From assembly GCA_018663815.1 (NCBI GenBank), contig JABJPQ010000300.1, positions 1 to 7,586 on the forward strand: a DNA stretch of 7,586 nt, given 5' to 3'. Within the stretch, counting starts at the first letter, position 1; every line of letters starts with the position of its first letter. This document shows, in pieces, positions 1 to 6,234 of this stretch. The translations under genes and the position numbers were made by a program. The stretch comes from Halobacteriovoraceae bacterium (GTDB lineage: Bacteria; Bdellovibrionota; Bacteriovoracia; Bacteriovoracales; Bacteriovoracaceae). The notes beneath the pieces are model-generated. The model made no database searches, was not told where the DNA came from, and saw only the letters and a program-made list of their open reading frames with translations.

Positions 1-5
1 ATTTC

Positions 6-11
6 TATAAT
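6..11 (+). promoter_or_regulatory. Candidate -10 box for the three-gene unit
   Basis: A perfect TATAAT hexamer lies 23 bp upstream of the first ATG. Transcription would begin around position 17-19, giving a very short leader that contains GAGGAG at 21-26. The -35 region would fall before the window start, so the promoter cannot be tested here. In AT-rich DNA such a hexamer can occur by chance. Confidence 0.4.
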
Positions 12-33
12 ATCTTATCTGAGGAGAATAGAG

Positions 34-981
34 ATGAAACTTACAATTATTTTATTGGTTATTTTTAGCTTTTCGTCGCTAGCAAATGACTATCAAATTC
101 ATGTTCTAAAAGAAGGTGAAACCATATCTGAATTACTATATTCTAAAAAATATTTTCCCATCTATGGAAAGGATATGTGGCTTGATAAGACATTGCAGAT
201 GAATCACCTGGCCAACGAAAAAGCAAATAAAATAAAAAAAGGTTTCCCAATAATTCTCCCCTTTCGTGGAGCCATTGCTTCGACACAAAAAAAACAACCA
301 AACAAAGCTTATGTCAATAATCTTCGGAGAACTTACTCCAAAAACTACAGAACAATTTCTGAGCACCAAGATGTTTACTTTAGCTTTGGTTATGCACAAA
401 CATCTATAAAGCTTCCTTCTTCAGAATTATCTTTTCCGGAGACTTTTTCATTGGCCATGGCCATTCAAGGAAAGAATAATTTTCGCTTTAATAACCTTAT
501 CTATAATTTAAATGCAAAGCTTAAAACAACTTCGCACGGTGATGGCCATTTCAAAAATGATTCTGATAAAATAGTCAGTCTCAACCCAAGTTATTCACTC
601 ACGACAGGAATAGACCTTCAAACTCAAAATATACCTTTTCACTTTGGACCACAAATAACCTTTGAAGAGAAAACACTCATCGAAGAAAACGTAGCAACAA
701 CAAGAACATTAAGAGACAATTTAACTTGGATTGGGTTTGCCATTAGTGACCGTTTCAAATGGGGAAAGCAATATATTCACGCAAGTACTGCCTATGATCA
801 GAACATAACAAAAGGTCTCTCAGATAAAGACTATAATATCTCAAAATTTAATGCCGAGATAAAACTTAACCTTACCCAGCACTTCTACACTGGACTATAC
901 ACAACGGTGACAACTTATGAAGGTCTCGATCTCGACCAAGAAAACATGGTTGGAGTTAACTTAAGCTATAATATTAAATAG
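34..981 (+). CDS. Secreted LysM-like domain protein with barrel-like C-terminus
   Basis: This is a 315-residue exported protein. Residues 1-17 form a signal peptide (Lys2, a hydrophobic stretch, then Ser-Leu-Ala before Asn-Asp), so cleavage after Ala17 is likely. Residues about 20-77 resemble an extended LysM fold: YQIHVLKEGETISELL at the front and an INxG-type ending, KKGFPIILP. In the LysM family this module binds peptidoglycan. Residues about 112-315 alternate hydrophobic and polar residues, are rich in aromatics, and end in VGVNLSYNIK, which suggests an outer-membrane beta barrel or a beta-rich periplasmic domain; the last residue is Lys rather than the usual Phe. The start follows GAGGAG (21-26) with a 7-nt gap. 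The lipoprotein gene begins 11 nt after its stop. A wall-anchored envelope role is inference, and no exact family was recognised. Confidence 0.75.
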   Translation: MKLTIILLVIFSFSSLANDYQIHVLKEGETISELLYSKKYFPIYGKDMWLDKTLQMNHLANEKANKIKKGFPIILPFRGAIASTQKKQPNKAYVNNLRRTYSKNYRTISEHQDVYFSFGYAQTSIKLPSSELSFPETFSLAMAIQGKNNFRFNNLIYNLNAKLKTTSHGDGHFKNDSDKIVSLNPSYSLTTGIDLQTQNIPFHFGPQITFEEKTLIEENVATTRTLRDNLTWIGFAISDRFKWGKQYIHASTAYDQNITKGLSDKDYNISKFNAEIKLNLTQHFYTGLYTTVTTYEGLDLDQENMVGVNLSYNIK

Positions 982-992
982 GAATTAAAATC

Positions 993-2081
993 ATGAAAAA
1001 TCTTTTAGTTTTATCTTGTCTTATTATTACCCTTTTAGGCTGTGAAGATAAAGTCATTGAACCTACAACGACCTATGTAACAACTCCCGCTGCTTGTCCT
1101 CCAACTAATCCTGAGCTAAAACCTTCTCCTATCAATTTTGATGGATTAGATGAGATTACAAATATTACCAGTACATCACTTAGACTGAACTGGAAACCGA
1201 GAGAAGGATTACAGTTTTATTATATTATTCTTATAGCAGAAAATGATAGAAAGATTATCAAAACACTTGAAGCTGAAGATTCAAGTTGGAAAATCTCTGG
1301 TTTAAGTCCTGACACAGAGTACTCTTATTTAGTGAGATCTTTAGACACTAAAGGATATCTTGATCAAAATAATAACGTACGTACCGTTAAAACTCATCCA
1401 TGGCCTACGTACACCAATAGAGTTTCTCTTAACCTTAATGGTTCTCAATCGATTCAACTTGCTCCTAGCCAACAATACGACCTCAAAGAGGTTTACACTG
1501 CGAGTATTTGGTTTAAAACTAATACTAAATCTAGCCCATCCGACACTCGATTATTTACATTTCATAAAGATTCTAAACAAATCGCGAGTACTGCACTAAG
1601 TGTTGGCTTTGAGAATGACACGATTCAGGTACAAATAAATGGTATTGAAATTATAAGAGGAAAGGTTGTCGCTTATGCTGATAACAAATGGCACCAGATA
1701 GCTTTGGTTGTTAATAAGCGAAAGATAAGTCTATACATGGATGGTAAGAAGCTCCTTAAGTTTCGTGCAAAAATTCCTGCTTTTGGAACTCACCCAGCTT
1801 CTCTTGGTAGCTTAACTGGAATTCGTAAAGCATTTATTGGACATATTGATGAATTTAGCCTCTTTACGAAGGATTTTTCCCCCTCTGAAATTAAAGAGCT
1901 GTTTAAAAACGGTGATACTTTTGACTTAAAGTCTCACTCTCAAGCGAAGTACTTACTTCACTGGTACCGATTAGGTGACTCTCGCTTTGATAGCATTAAA
2001 AATATTGAAGATATCATAACTGGACTAAACGGAGCTCCAGGTGGAATTACAGAGAGTGATTTTTCAACTGATGTCCCTTAA
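993..2081 (+). CDS. Lipoprotein with fibronectin III and LamG-like domains
   Basis: This 362-residue lipoprotein has a signal peptide ending in the lipobox LLGC, so Cys17 would be lipidated. Glu18 at +2 is not an Asp retention signal, which points to the outer membrane. A Pro/Thr-rich spacer (about 22-48) leads into a fibronectin type III domain (about 51-134; LRLNW with Trp67, and TEYSYLVRSLD with Tyr110). A LamG/concanavalin A-like domain follows (about 143-308; SIWFKT, KWHQIALVVN, ISLYMDGK, GHIDEFSLF), then an HWYRLGDS segment often seen after such domains. Both folds are typical of adhesion or glycan binding, and no catalytic motif was seen. The AGGAA ribosome-binding site overlaps the previous gene's stop codon, so translation of the two is probably coupled. 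The ligand is unknown; a surface-exposed adhesin or sensor accessory is inference. Confidence 0.8.
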   Translation: MKNLLVLSCLIITLLGCEDKVIEPTTTYVTTPAACPPTNPELKPSPINFDGLDEITNITSTSLRLNWKPREGLQFYYIILIAENDRKIIKTLEAEDSSWKISGLSPDTEYSYLVRSLDTKGYLDQNNNVRTVKTHPWPTYTNRVSLNLNGSQSIQLAPSQQYDLKEVYTASIWFKTNTKSSPSDTRLFTFHKDSKQIASTALSVGFENDTIQVQINGIEIIRGKVVAYADNKWHQIALVVNKRKISLYMDGKKLLKFRAKIPAFGTHPASLGSLTGIRKAFIGHIDEFSLFTKDFSPSEIKELFKNGDTFDLKSHSQAKYLLHWYRLGDSRFDSIKNIEDIITGLNGAPGGITESDFSTDVP

Positions 2082-2083
2082 TT

Positions 2084-2089
2084 AAGGAT
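2084..2089 (+). promoter_or_regulatory. Ribosome-binding site selecting a TTG start
   Basis: AAGGAT lies in the 14-nt gap after the lipoprotein stop, 6 nt before TTG at 2096. No ATG is in this frame until codon 25 (2168), which lies inside the first membrane helix, so TTG is the likely start. Confidence 0.7.
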
Positions 2090-2095
2090 CGCACG

Positions 2096-3787
2096 TTGGA
2101 AACACAAGAAGAAAATTACGATAAAACACGTTTTATCACAAAAACAATTTCCTTAGCTCTGTGCTTTATGGCCATAATTTTCATGGTTTTTTATTATTTA
2201 AATAGCATGTTCTTTACGGCTAAGCTCATTGCTTTCATTTTTATCTTTTTTTTAATAGCTTATTTTATTAGCCGAACAAGATACTTTCTTATTTCAAAAT
2301 TTTTGAATATTTTTGCTTTTGCAATAGGTGCTTTTATAAATACACTTACCATTGATAACTCAGTAACTGATATCTTTTATGGTATTATTCTTTTTCCTCT
2401 TATTCTTTTTGATTATAATCGAGAAAAAAAATATATATTTATCATAACCCCTATTTTAATTTTCTTACGTGTATCACTCGAACTTGATATTTTTGAACTA
2501 CAGGTATACGAGACAATACCTCAAAATGTAGCTAATTCGTTACCCATTATTATTCCTGTGTTAACGATATTAACCATCCTTTTAGCTGGTTTTCGCTTTT
2601 CAAAAGAAACAGCGAGAAGTGAAAACTACTTTAATAATCACAATCACCTTCTTGCAAAGCTAAAAAATAAATTTCTAACCATTCTTGAATCTTCACAAAC
2701 AGGAATTATCCAGATGGATCATCTTGGAAAAATCAGCTATATAAATCGAGCTGGAAAGATAAGTCTTCAATCAAATAGTGATGAATGCCACATTGAAGAT
2801 TTTTTACCCACTAACGACTGCCAAATTATACTAGAAAAATTAAATGCACATAATAAGTCATTCTCATTTGAATCTCTTTTACTCAAAAAAAGTAATGGTG
2901 AATTGTTTCCGGCCAGCTTACAAATCTCACCTGTAATCGAACCAGAGTCTAACTTCGCAAATCAAGATCTTGTTCTCCTTTTTCAAGACATAACAGAAAG
3001 ACTTGAACTTGAAAAAAAACTAAAAGAGCAACAAGTAATCAATATAGAGACAGAAAAGATGGCTGCTCTTGGTCGACTTCTGGCCGGAATTGCCCATGAA
3101 ATAAAAAATCCTTTAAATTTCATTCTGAATTTCTCAGAACTTTTAAAAGATAAAATAAAAGAAGAGAGTCAAGTCGAACAAGGTGTTAAAAGCGAGTTAC
3201 TTCATCTATCGCAATTGATCATAGAGTATGGAGTGAGAACAAATGAAATTATAAATAATATGCTCTTTCATGCAAGCAATAATCAAGAAGATAAAGAAAA
3301 AGTCGAACTCAATAACTTAGCCATTAATGCCTTTAAATTTTATCAACAAGGGTTAAATTCAAAACAAGATATTGTTACTGTTGAGTTCAACTTTGAAAGA
3401 GATAATAAAGACATTTTCATTCTTACTTTTCCGCAAAACCTAAGTCGAAGTATCATTAACTTACTGGATAATGCTTATTATACAGTCGAAAAAAAATACC
3501 ATTCTCAAAACACTAAAGACTATCAACCGAAAATAACACTTAAACTAACGTCAAATAAAGAAAATATCATTCTAGCGATAGAAGATAATGGTGAAGGAAT
3601 AGACTCTCATACACGAAGTAATATCTTTTCTCCTTTTTACACCACAAAGCCAACAGGAGAAGGAACAGGACTAGGCCTCTCAATGGTTTCAGAGTGTATT
3701 AGATGTGAAAACAATGGCATCATCGATGTAAATTCTCAAATAAACAAGGGTTCAACCTTCACCATGACTTTACCAAGAATTTATTAA
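2096..3787 (+). CDS. Multi-pass membrane PAS sensor histidine kinase
   Basis: This 563-residue protein is a transmembrane sensor kinase. About six hydrophobic helices fill residues 15-165 (roughly 15-36, 40-58, 66-83, 91-106, 112-126, 148-165), with little room for a periplasmic domain, so a signal within or near the membrane is likely. A PAS domain follows (about 191-300), then a charged coiled-coil linker (about 300-322). The dimerisation/phosphoacceptor domain carries GIAHEIKNPLNF with His334. The ATPase domain (about 445-561) has the N box with Asn455 and Asn459, G1 box DNGEG (497-501), F box FSPFYTT and G2 box GEGTGLGL (521-528). All catalytic motifs are intact. There is no receiver domain, and no response regulator is in the window, so the partner is unknown. 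Position behind two envelope-protein genes suggests it monitors, or is tuned by, cell-surface state; that is inference. Confidence 0.93.
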   Translation: METQEENYDKTRFITKTISLALCFMAIIFMVFYYLNSMFFTAKLIAFIFIFFLIAYFISRTRYFLISKFLNIFAFAIGAFINTLTIDNSVTDIFYGIILFPLILFDYNREKKYIFIITPILIFLRVSLELDIFELQVYETIPQNVANSLPIIIPVLTILTILLAGFRFSKETARSENYFNNHNHLLAKLKNKFLTILESSQTGIIQMDHLGKISYINRAGKISLQSNSDECHIEDFLPTNDCQIILEKLNAHNKSFSFESLLLKKSNGELFPASLQISPVIEPESNFANQDLVLLFQDITERLELEKKLKEQQVINIETEKMAALGRLLAGIAHEIKNPLNFILNFSELLKDKIKEESQVEQGVKSELLHLSQLIIEYGVRTNEIINNMLFHASNNQEDKEKVELNNLAINAFKFYQQGLNSKQDIVTVEFNFERDNKDIFILTFPQNLSRSIINLLDNAYYTVEKKYHSQNTKDYQPKITLKLTSNKENIILAIEDNGEGIDSHTRSNIFSPFYTTKPTGEGTGLGLSMVSECIRCENNGIIDVNSQINKGSTFTMTLPRIY

Positions 3788-5079
3788 ATTTTATTTTCTT
3801 TTTTTAGTTTTAATAAATGAGATTGAATATTAGCTTTCGCATATTTATGAACACTTTTTGGAATGCCAAAATAAATATTTTTTAATATTTGATCAACACT
3901 ATATCTTTTTTTAGTTAACTCCAATATTTGTTTCTCTCGTAATAAACGATGATCATAAGTTTTTTGTAAAATATTTGTTCCTCCTAATGCAATACCATGA
4001 GATGGAATAACACTTTCAGGGGCTAAATCAATAACTTTGCGTAAACTTTGCATATACTTAGTCATGCAGCTTTCCTCTCCTCCCACAACGACAGTACCCA
4101 CTCCTTGAAAAAGATCACCAGCAATAAACCAACGCAATGATCGAGGGGCAAAACCAAGATGTCCTTCATCATGACCTGGAATATGATGAGTAATAACATC
4201 CTCTCCTTGCCAACGGCATATCGAATCTCCCTCCTGTAGAATAATAACTTCTACCGCAATAAAATAATCATCTTTAAAAACTTTTTTAATACGCTCAAAG
4301 CTATCAGATGACAGAGCAATAGGTATATTAAAGTGCCTGGCAATATCAGTTGAGAACTGGTGATGATCTCCATGATGATGGGTAATAATAATTTTTTCAA
4401 TGGAATGGTTTTTTATTTCTTTTATAAATAGATCTCGTTCACTAACATCTTTTGGAGAGGGGTCAATAAGAACTTTTTTCTCTTCTCCAATGACAAAGGC
4501 ATTTGTTCTGGTTGCAGGAAAAATTGTATTTGATTTTGGTAAAATTTGTAATAGTCCTTTAAAGGGTTCTATCTGTGGAAGTTGGGGGGGGGCTCTATCA
4601 AAATCTTTAAAATCAAGCCCATTAATATCTTGGGTTAGTGATTCTACAATTTCTTTAACAGGACCTACCATCAATCGATTTCCAGTATTAAATTGTTCGA
4701 GTAATTCAATAGGCGTTATCCAACAAAACTCCTGTACTTCATTTTTATCAACAGCAAAGGATTCTTTTGTTGCTATTTTGATCAAATAAAAATACGTTTC
4801 AAAACAGTATGGATTAAATGGTGGAGAGGTTGCTTTCGCAATTTTCTTAATCTCTTGATTTTCTTTAATTTTATAAGCAAGCTCTTCAAAGATCTCCCTT
4901 TTGACCGCATTCAAAAGAGTCGCTTCTAGATTTTCTACCTTATCTTCAGCATCGACTTTACCTCCAGGAAATGCTGTATAACCCGGAAATGCTCGCAAGA
5001 AATTTTGCCTCTTAATAACAAATATTTTTTTATCACAAACAAAAATAATTGAAACTGCTTTTTTGATCACTTTAGTCAT
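3784..5079 (-). CDS. NUDIX hydrolase fused to LACTB2-like MBL-fold hydrolase
   Basis: This 431-residue protein has two enzyme domains. Residues about 5-150 are a NUDIX domain with a stretched box: FPGG at 37-40, then REIFEE (61-66) with metal-binding glutamates kept and the usual Gly after EE replaced by Ala68. Such domains hydrolyse nucleoside-diphosphate-linked compounds; the substrate here is unknown. Residues about 175-365 are a metallo-beta-lactamase fold with HHHGDHH (234-240), PGH (His303), GD (Asp322) and PSHG (His361), a complete dinuclear metal site. Residues about 370-431 resemble the winged helix of LACTB2-type proteins, some of which are ribonucleases. The domains are joined by a Pro-rich linker (162-171) encoded across a C9 tract. 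No signal peptide was seen, so it is cytoplasmic. Its stop overlaps the kinase stop convergently, and no Shine-Dalgarno sequence precedes the ATG. A role in nucleotide or RNA housekeeping is inference. Confidence 0.9.
   Translation of the reverse strand: MTKVIKKAVSIIFVCDKKIFVIKRQNFLRAFPGYTAFPGGKVDAEDKVENLEATLLNAVKREIFEELAYKIKENQEIKKIAKATSPPFNPYCFETYFYLIKIATKESFAVDKNEVQEFCWITPIELLEQFNTGNRLMVGPVKEIVESLTQDINGLDFKDFDRAPPQLPQIEPFKGLLQILPKSNTIFPATRTNAFVIGEEKKVLIDPSPKDVSERDLFIKEIKNHSIEKIIITHHHGDHHQFSTDIARHFNIPIALSSDSFERIKKVFKDDYFIAVEVIILQEGDSICRWQGEDVITHHIPGHDEGHLGFAPRSLRWFIAGDLFQGVGTVVVGGEESCMTKYMQSLRKVIDLAPESVIPSHGIALGGTNILQKTYDHRLLREKQILELTKKRYSVDQILKNIYFGIPKSVHKYAKANIQSHLLKLKKENKI
4584..4592 (-). 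repeat. C9 homopolymer tract in interdomain linker
   Basis: Nine uninterrupted G on the + strand read as C9 in the NUDIX-MBL gene, spanning codons 163-166 (Ala-Pro-Pro-Gln). It is the only G/C run of this length noticed in the window. Adding one C gives a TAA about eight codons downstream and removing one gives a TAG about five codons downstream, so either change leaves a NUDIX-only product of about 170 residues. Confidence 0.9.
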
Positions 5080-5085
5080 GTGAGT

Positions 5086-5091
5086 ACTATA
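5086..5091 (-). promoter_or_regulatory. Candidate -10 box for a leaderless NUDIX-MBL transcript
   Basis: TATAGT on the - strand ends 6 nt before the ATG at 5079, which would place the transcription start at or next to the start codon. The stretch between the flagellin terminator and the ATG has no Shine-Dalgarno sequence. No good -35 box was seen at the expected distance, which would lie in the terminator stem. Confidence 0.35.
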
Positions 5092-5093
5092 AC

Positions 5094-5121
5094 AAAAAAA
5101 TCCTCCTATTCAGGAGGATTT
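5094..5121 (-). terminator. Intrinsic terminator of the first flagellin gene
   Basis: A perfect 10-bp stem pairs AAATCCTCCT (5098-5107) with AGGAGGATTT (5112-5121) around a 4-nt loop. Read on the - strand it is followed by seven T (5100-5094). It begins 25 nt after the flagellin stop and ends only 14 nt before the NUDIX-MBL start codon, which separates the two genes transcriptionally. Confidence 0.88.
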
Positions 5122-5145
5122 TCAATAAAACCATTTTTTTTTGAA

Positions 5146-5979
5146 CTATCCTAGCAATCTTAAAGCATTTTGCCCTTGAGCATTTGCTTGTGCTAAAACT
5201 GAAGTTCCTGCTTGTCCAAGAATATTATTCTTAGCATTTGCCGCAGCAACCTCTGCATAGTCAACATCTCTAATTCGAGAATTCGCTGCTGACAAGTTCT
5301 CGTTTGTAATTTGCAGGTTATTACTAGTAGAGATCAATCTATTTTGAATTGCTCCTAACGATGCTCTTTGTCCAGATATTGTTTCGATTGCACTATCAAT
5401 AGTACTAAGAGCAGTTTGAGCCCCCTCTTTACTATTAACTGCAATACCATCAATTCCTAAACTATCGAGTTTCGCATTTTGCATAGATGCATCGTAAGAA
5501 ATTCGATCTTGAAATTCGTCATTGTTTACACCAATCTGAAAATCAAGCGTACCACCCTCACCTGAGAGTAACTTTGTTCCATTAAACTCCGTCACCTGAG
5601 CGATTCTTTCAACTTCTTGTTTTAGGTTTTGATATTCCATATCAGTAAACCCTCTTTCCACATCACCAACAGTATCTGATGCTGATTGAACAGAAAGTTC
5701 TCTCAATCTCGTCAAAATGTTTGATACTTCATCCAAACCACCTTCAGCAGTTTGCACCATCGATATACCATCGTTAGCATTTCGATTGGCTTGTGTGTTT
5801 GACTTAACTCTGGCTTTTAGTTTCTCACTAATGGCCAGGCCAGCAGCATCATCAGATGCTTTAGTAATTCTTGTCCCTGAGGACATTTTTGCAAGTGTAC
5901 TTTGCGATTCCCTATTACTCTTAGATAAAGATCTTTGAGCAGCAATAGAAGAAACATTTGTGTTAATACGGAAACCCAT
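5146..5979 (-). CDS. fliC: Flagellin, copy 1 (complete)
   Basis: This 277-residue flagellin is the filament subunit exported through the flagellar type III system. The N-terminal D0/D1 region is canonical (MGFRINTNVSSIAAQR, then SSGTRITKASDDAAGLAISEK and NANDGISMVQTAEGGL), as is the C-terminal region (SNNLQITNENLSAANSRIRD, ending QGQNALRLLG). The middle (about 140-200) is short, so the variable D2/D3 domains of enteric flagellins are absent; this compact size is usual for Bdellovibrio-like bacteria. It is about 83% identical to copy 2 by direct count (48 differences in 277), with most changes at residues 17-60 and 165-200. GGAGGT (5983-5988) precedes the ATG by 3 nt. A sigma-28-type promoter lies about 125 nt upstream and an intrinsic terminator follows, so it is probably monocistronic. 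Confidence 0.97.
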   Translation of the reverse strand: MGFRINTNVSSIAAQRSLSKSNRESQSTLAKMSSGTRITKASDDAAGLAISEKLKARVKSNTQANRNANDGISMVQTAEGGLDEVSNILTRLRELSVQSASDTVGDVERGFTDMEYQNLKQEVERIAQVTEFNGTKLLSGEGGTLDFQIGVNNDEFQDRISYDASMQNAKLDSLGIDGIAVNSKEGAQTALSTIDSAIETISGQRASLGAIQNRLISTSNNLQITNENLSAANSRIRDVDYAEVAAANAKNNILGQAGTSVLAQANAQGQNALRLLG

Positions 5980-6017
5980 ACTACCTCCATGTCTAATCGT
6001 TCTTCCACTCCTTGAAC

Positions 6018-6069
6018 TCTATTTCGTTTTCCGTGAAATAGATGAGCATTCTGCTCTAACCGATGGTTA
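6018..6069 (-). promoter_or_regulatory. Three adjacent hairpins in the copy 1 flagellin leader
   Basis: The predicted 5' leader contains three back-to-back inverted repeats: TAACC/GGTTA (6057-6069, 3-nt loop), GAGCA/TGCTC (6044-6056, 3-nt loop) and an 8-bp stem TCTATTTC/GAAATAGA (6018-6042, 9-nt loop). An extra AAGGAG (6008-6013) lies just downstream, before the true ribosome-binding site. The structures could affect mRNA stability or translation; that is inference. Confidence 0.5.
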
Positions 6070-6102
6070 ATAGATAAATCAGTAATTGATCATCTATTAT
6101 AC

Positions 6103-6129
6103 TTATCGCGTCAAAACGAAATAACTTTA
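6103..6129 (-). promoter_or_regulatory. Sigma-28 (FliA) promoter of flagellin copy 1
   Basis: Read on the - strand, TAAAGTTA (6129-6122), an 11-nt spacer and CGCGATAA (6110-6103) match the sigma-28 consensus TAAAGTTT-N11-GCCGATAA at 7 of 8 and 6 of 8 positions with exact spacing. Transcription would start near 6096, giving a leader of about 117 nt. Very AT-rich DNA lies upstream of the -35 element. Confidence 0.8.
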
Positions 6130-6164
6130 TAAATAAATTTACATTTATCACTGTTTTTTATTGT

Positions 6165-6193
6165 TTATTAAAGAAGCCTCTCATATGAGAGGC
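6165..6193 (-). terminator. Probable intrinsic terminator of flagellin copy 2
   Basis: GCCTCTCATATGAGAGGC (6176-6193) is a perfect 18-bp palindrome that can form a hairpin about 41 nt after the copy 2 stop. On the - strand it is followed by TTCTTTAATAA, an interrupted and rather weak T tract, so some read-through towards copy 1 is possible. Confidence 0.7.
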
Positions 6194-6234
6194 CTATTTA
6201 GATTCTTTATAAAAATTTTGTTAGAAGCTCAGGA

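Noticed and set aside
136..399. 87-codon open frame on the - strand inside the LysM-like gene
   Set aside because: It lies antisense to a gene with a signal peptide and good ribosome-binding site, and its product has no recognisable domain.
1360..1599. 79-codon open frame on the + strand inside the lipoprotein gene
   Set aside because: It is out of frame within the FN3/LamG coding region, lacks a convincing ribosome-binding site and resembles no family.
3012..3496. A8 runs in the kinase gene (3012-3019 and 3489-3496) as slippage or phase-variation sites
   Set aside because: Runs of A encoding Lys are common in AT-rich genes, and both sit within normal, uninterrupted domain sequence.
4400..4789. 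129-codon open frame on the + strand opposite the NUDIX-MBL gene
   Set aside because: It is antisense to catalytic motifs that are clearly coding on the - strand, and its predicted product is Ser/Phe-rich without a domain.
5717..6008. Open frames on both strands near the 5' end of flagellin copy 1, including an ATG at 5988-5990 just before the true start
   Set aside because: They are frame-shifted readings of conserved flagellin sequence. The GGAGGT spacing and the conserved MGFRINTN start favour 5979.
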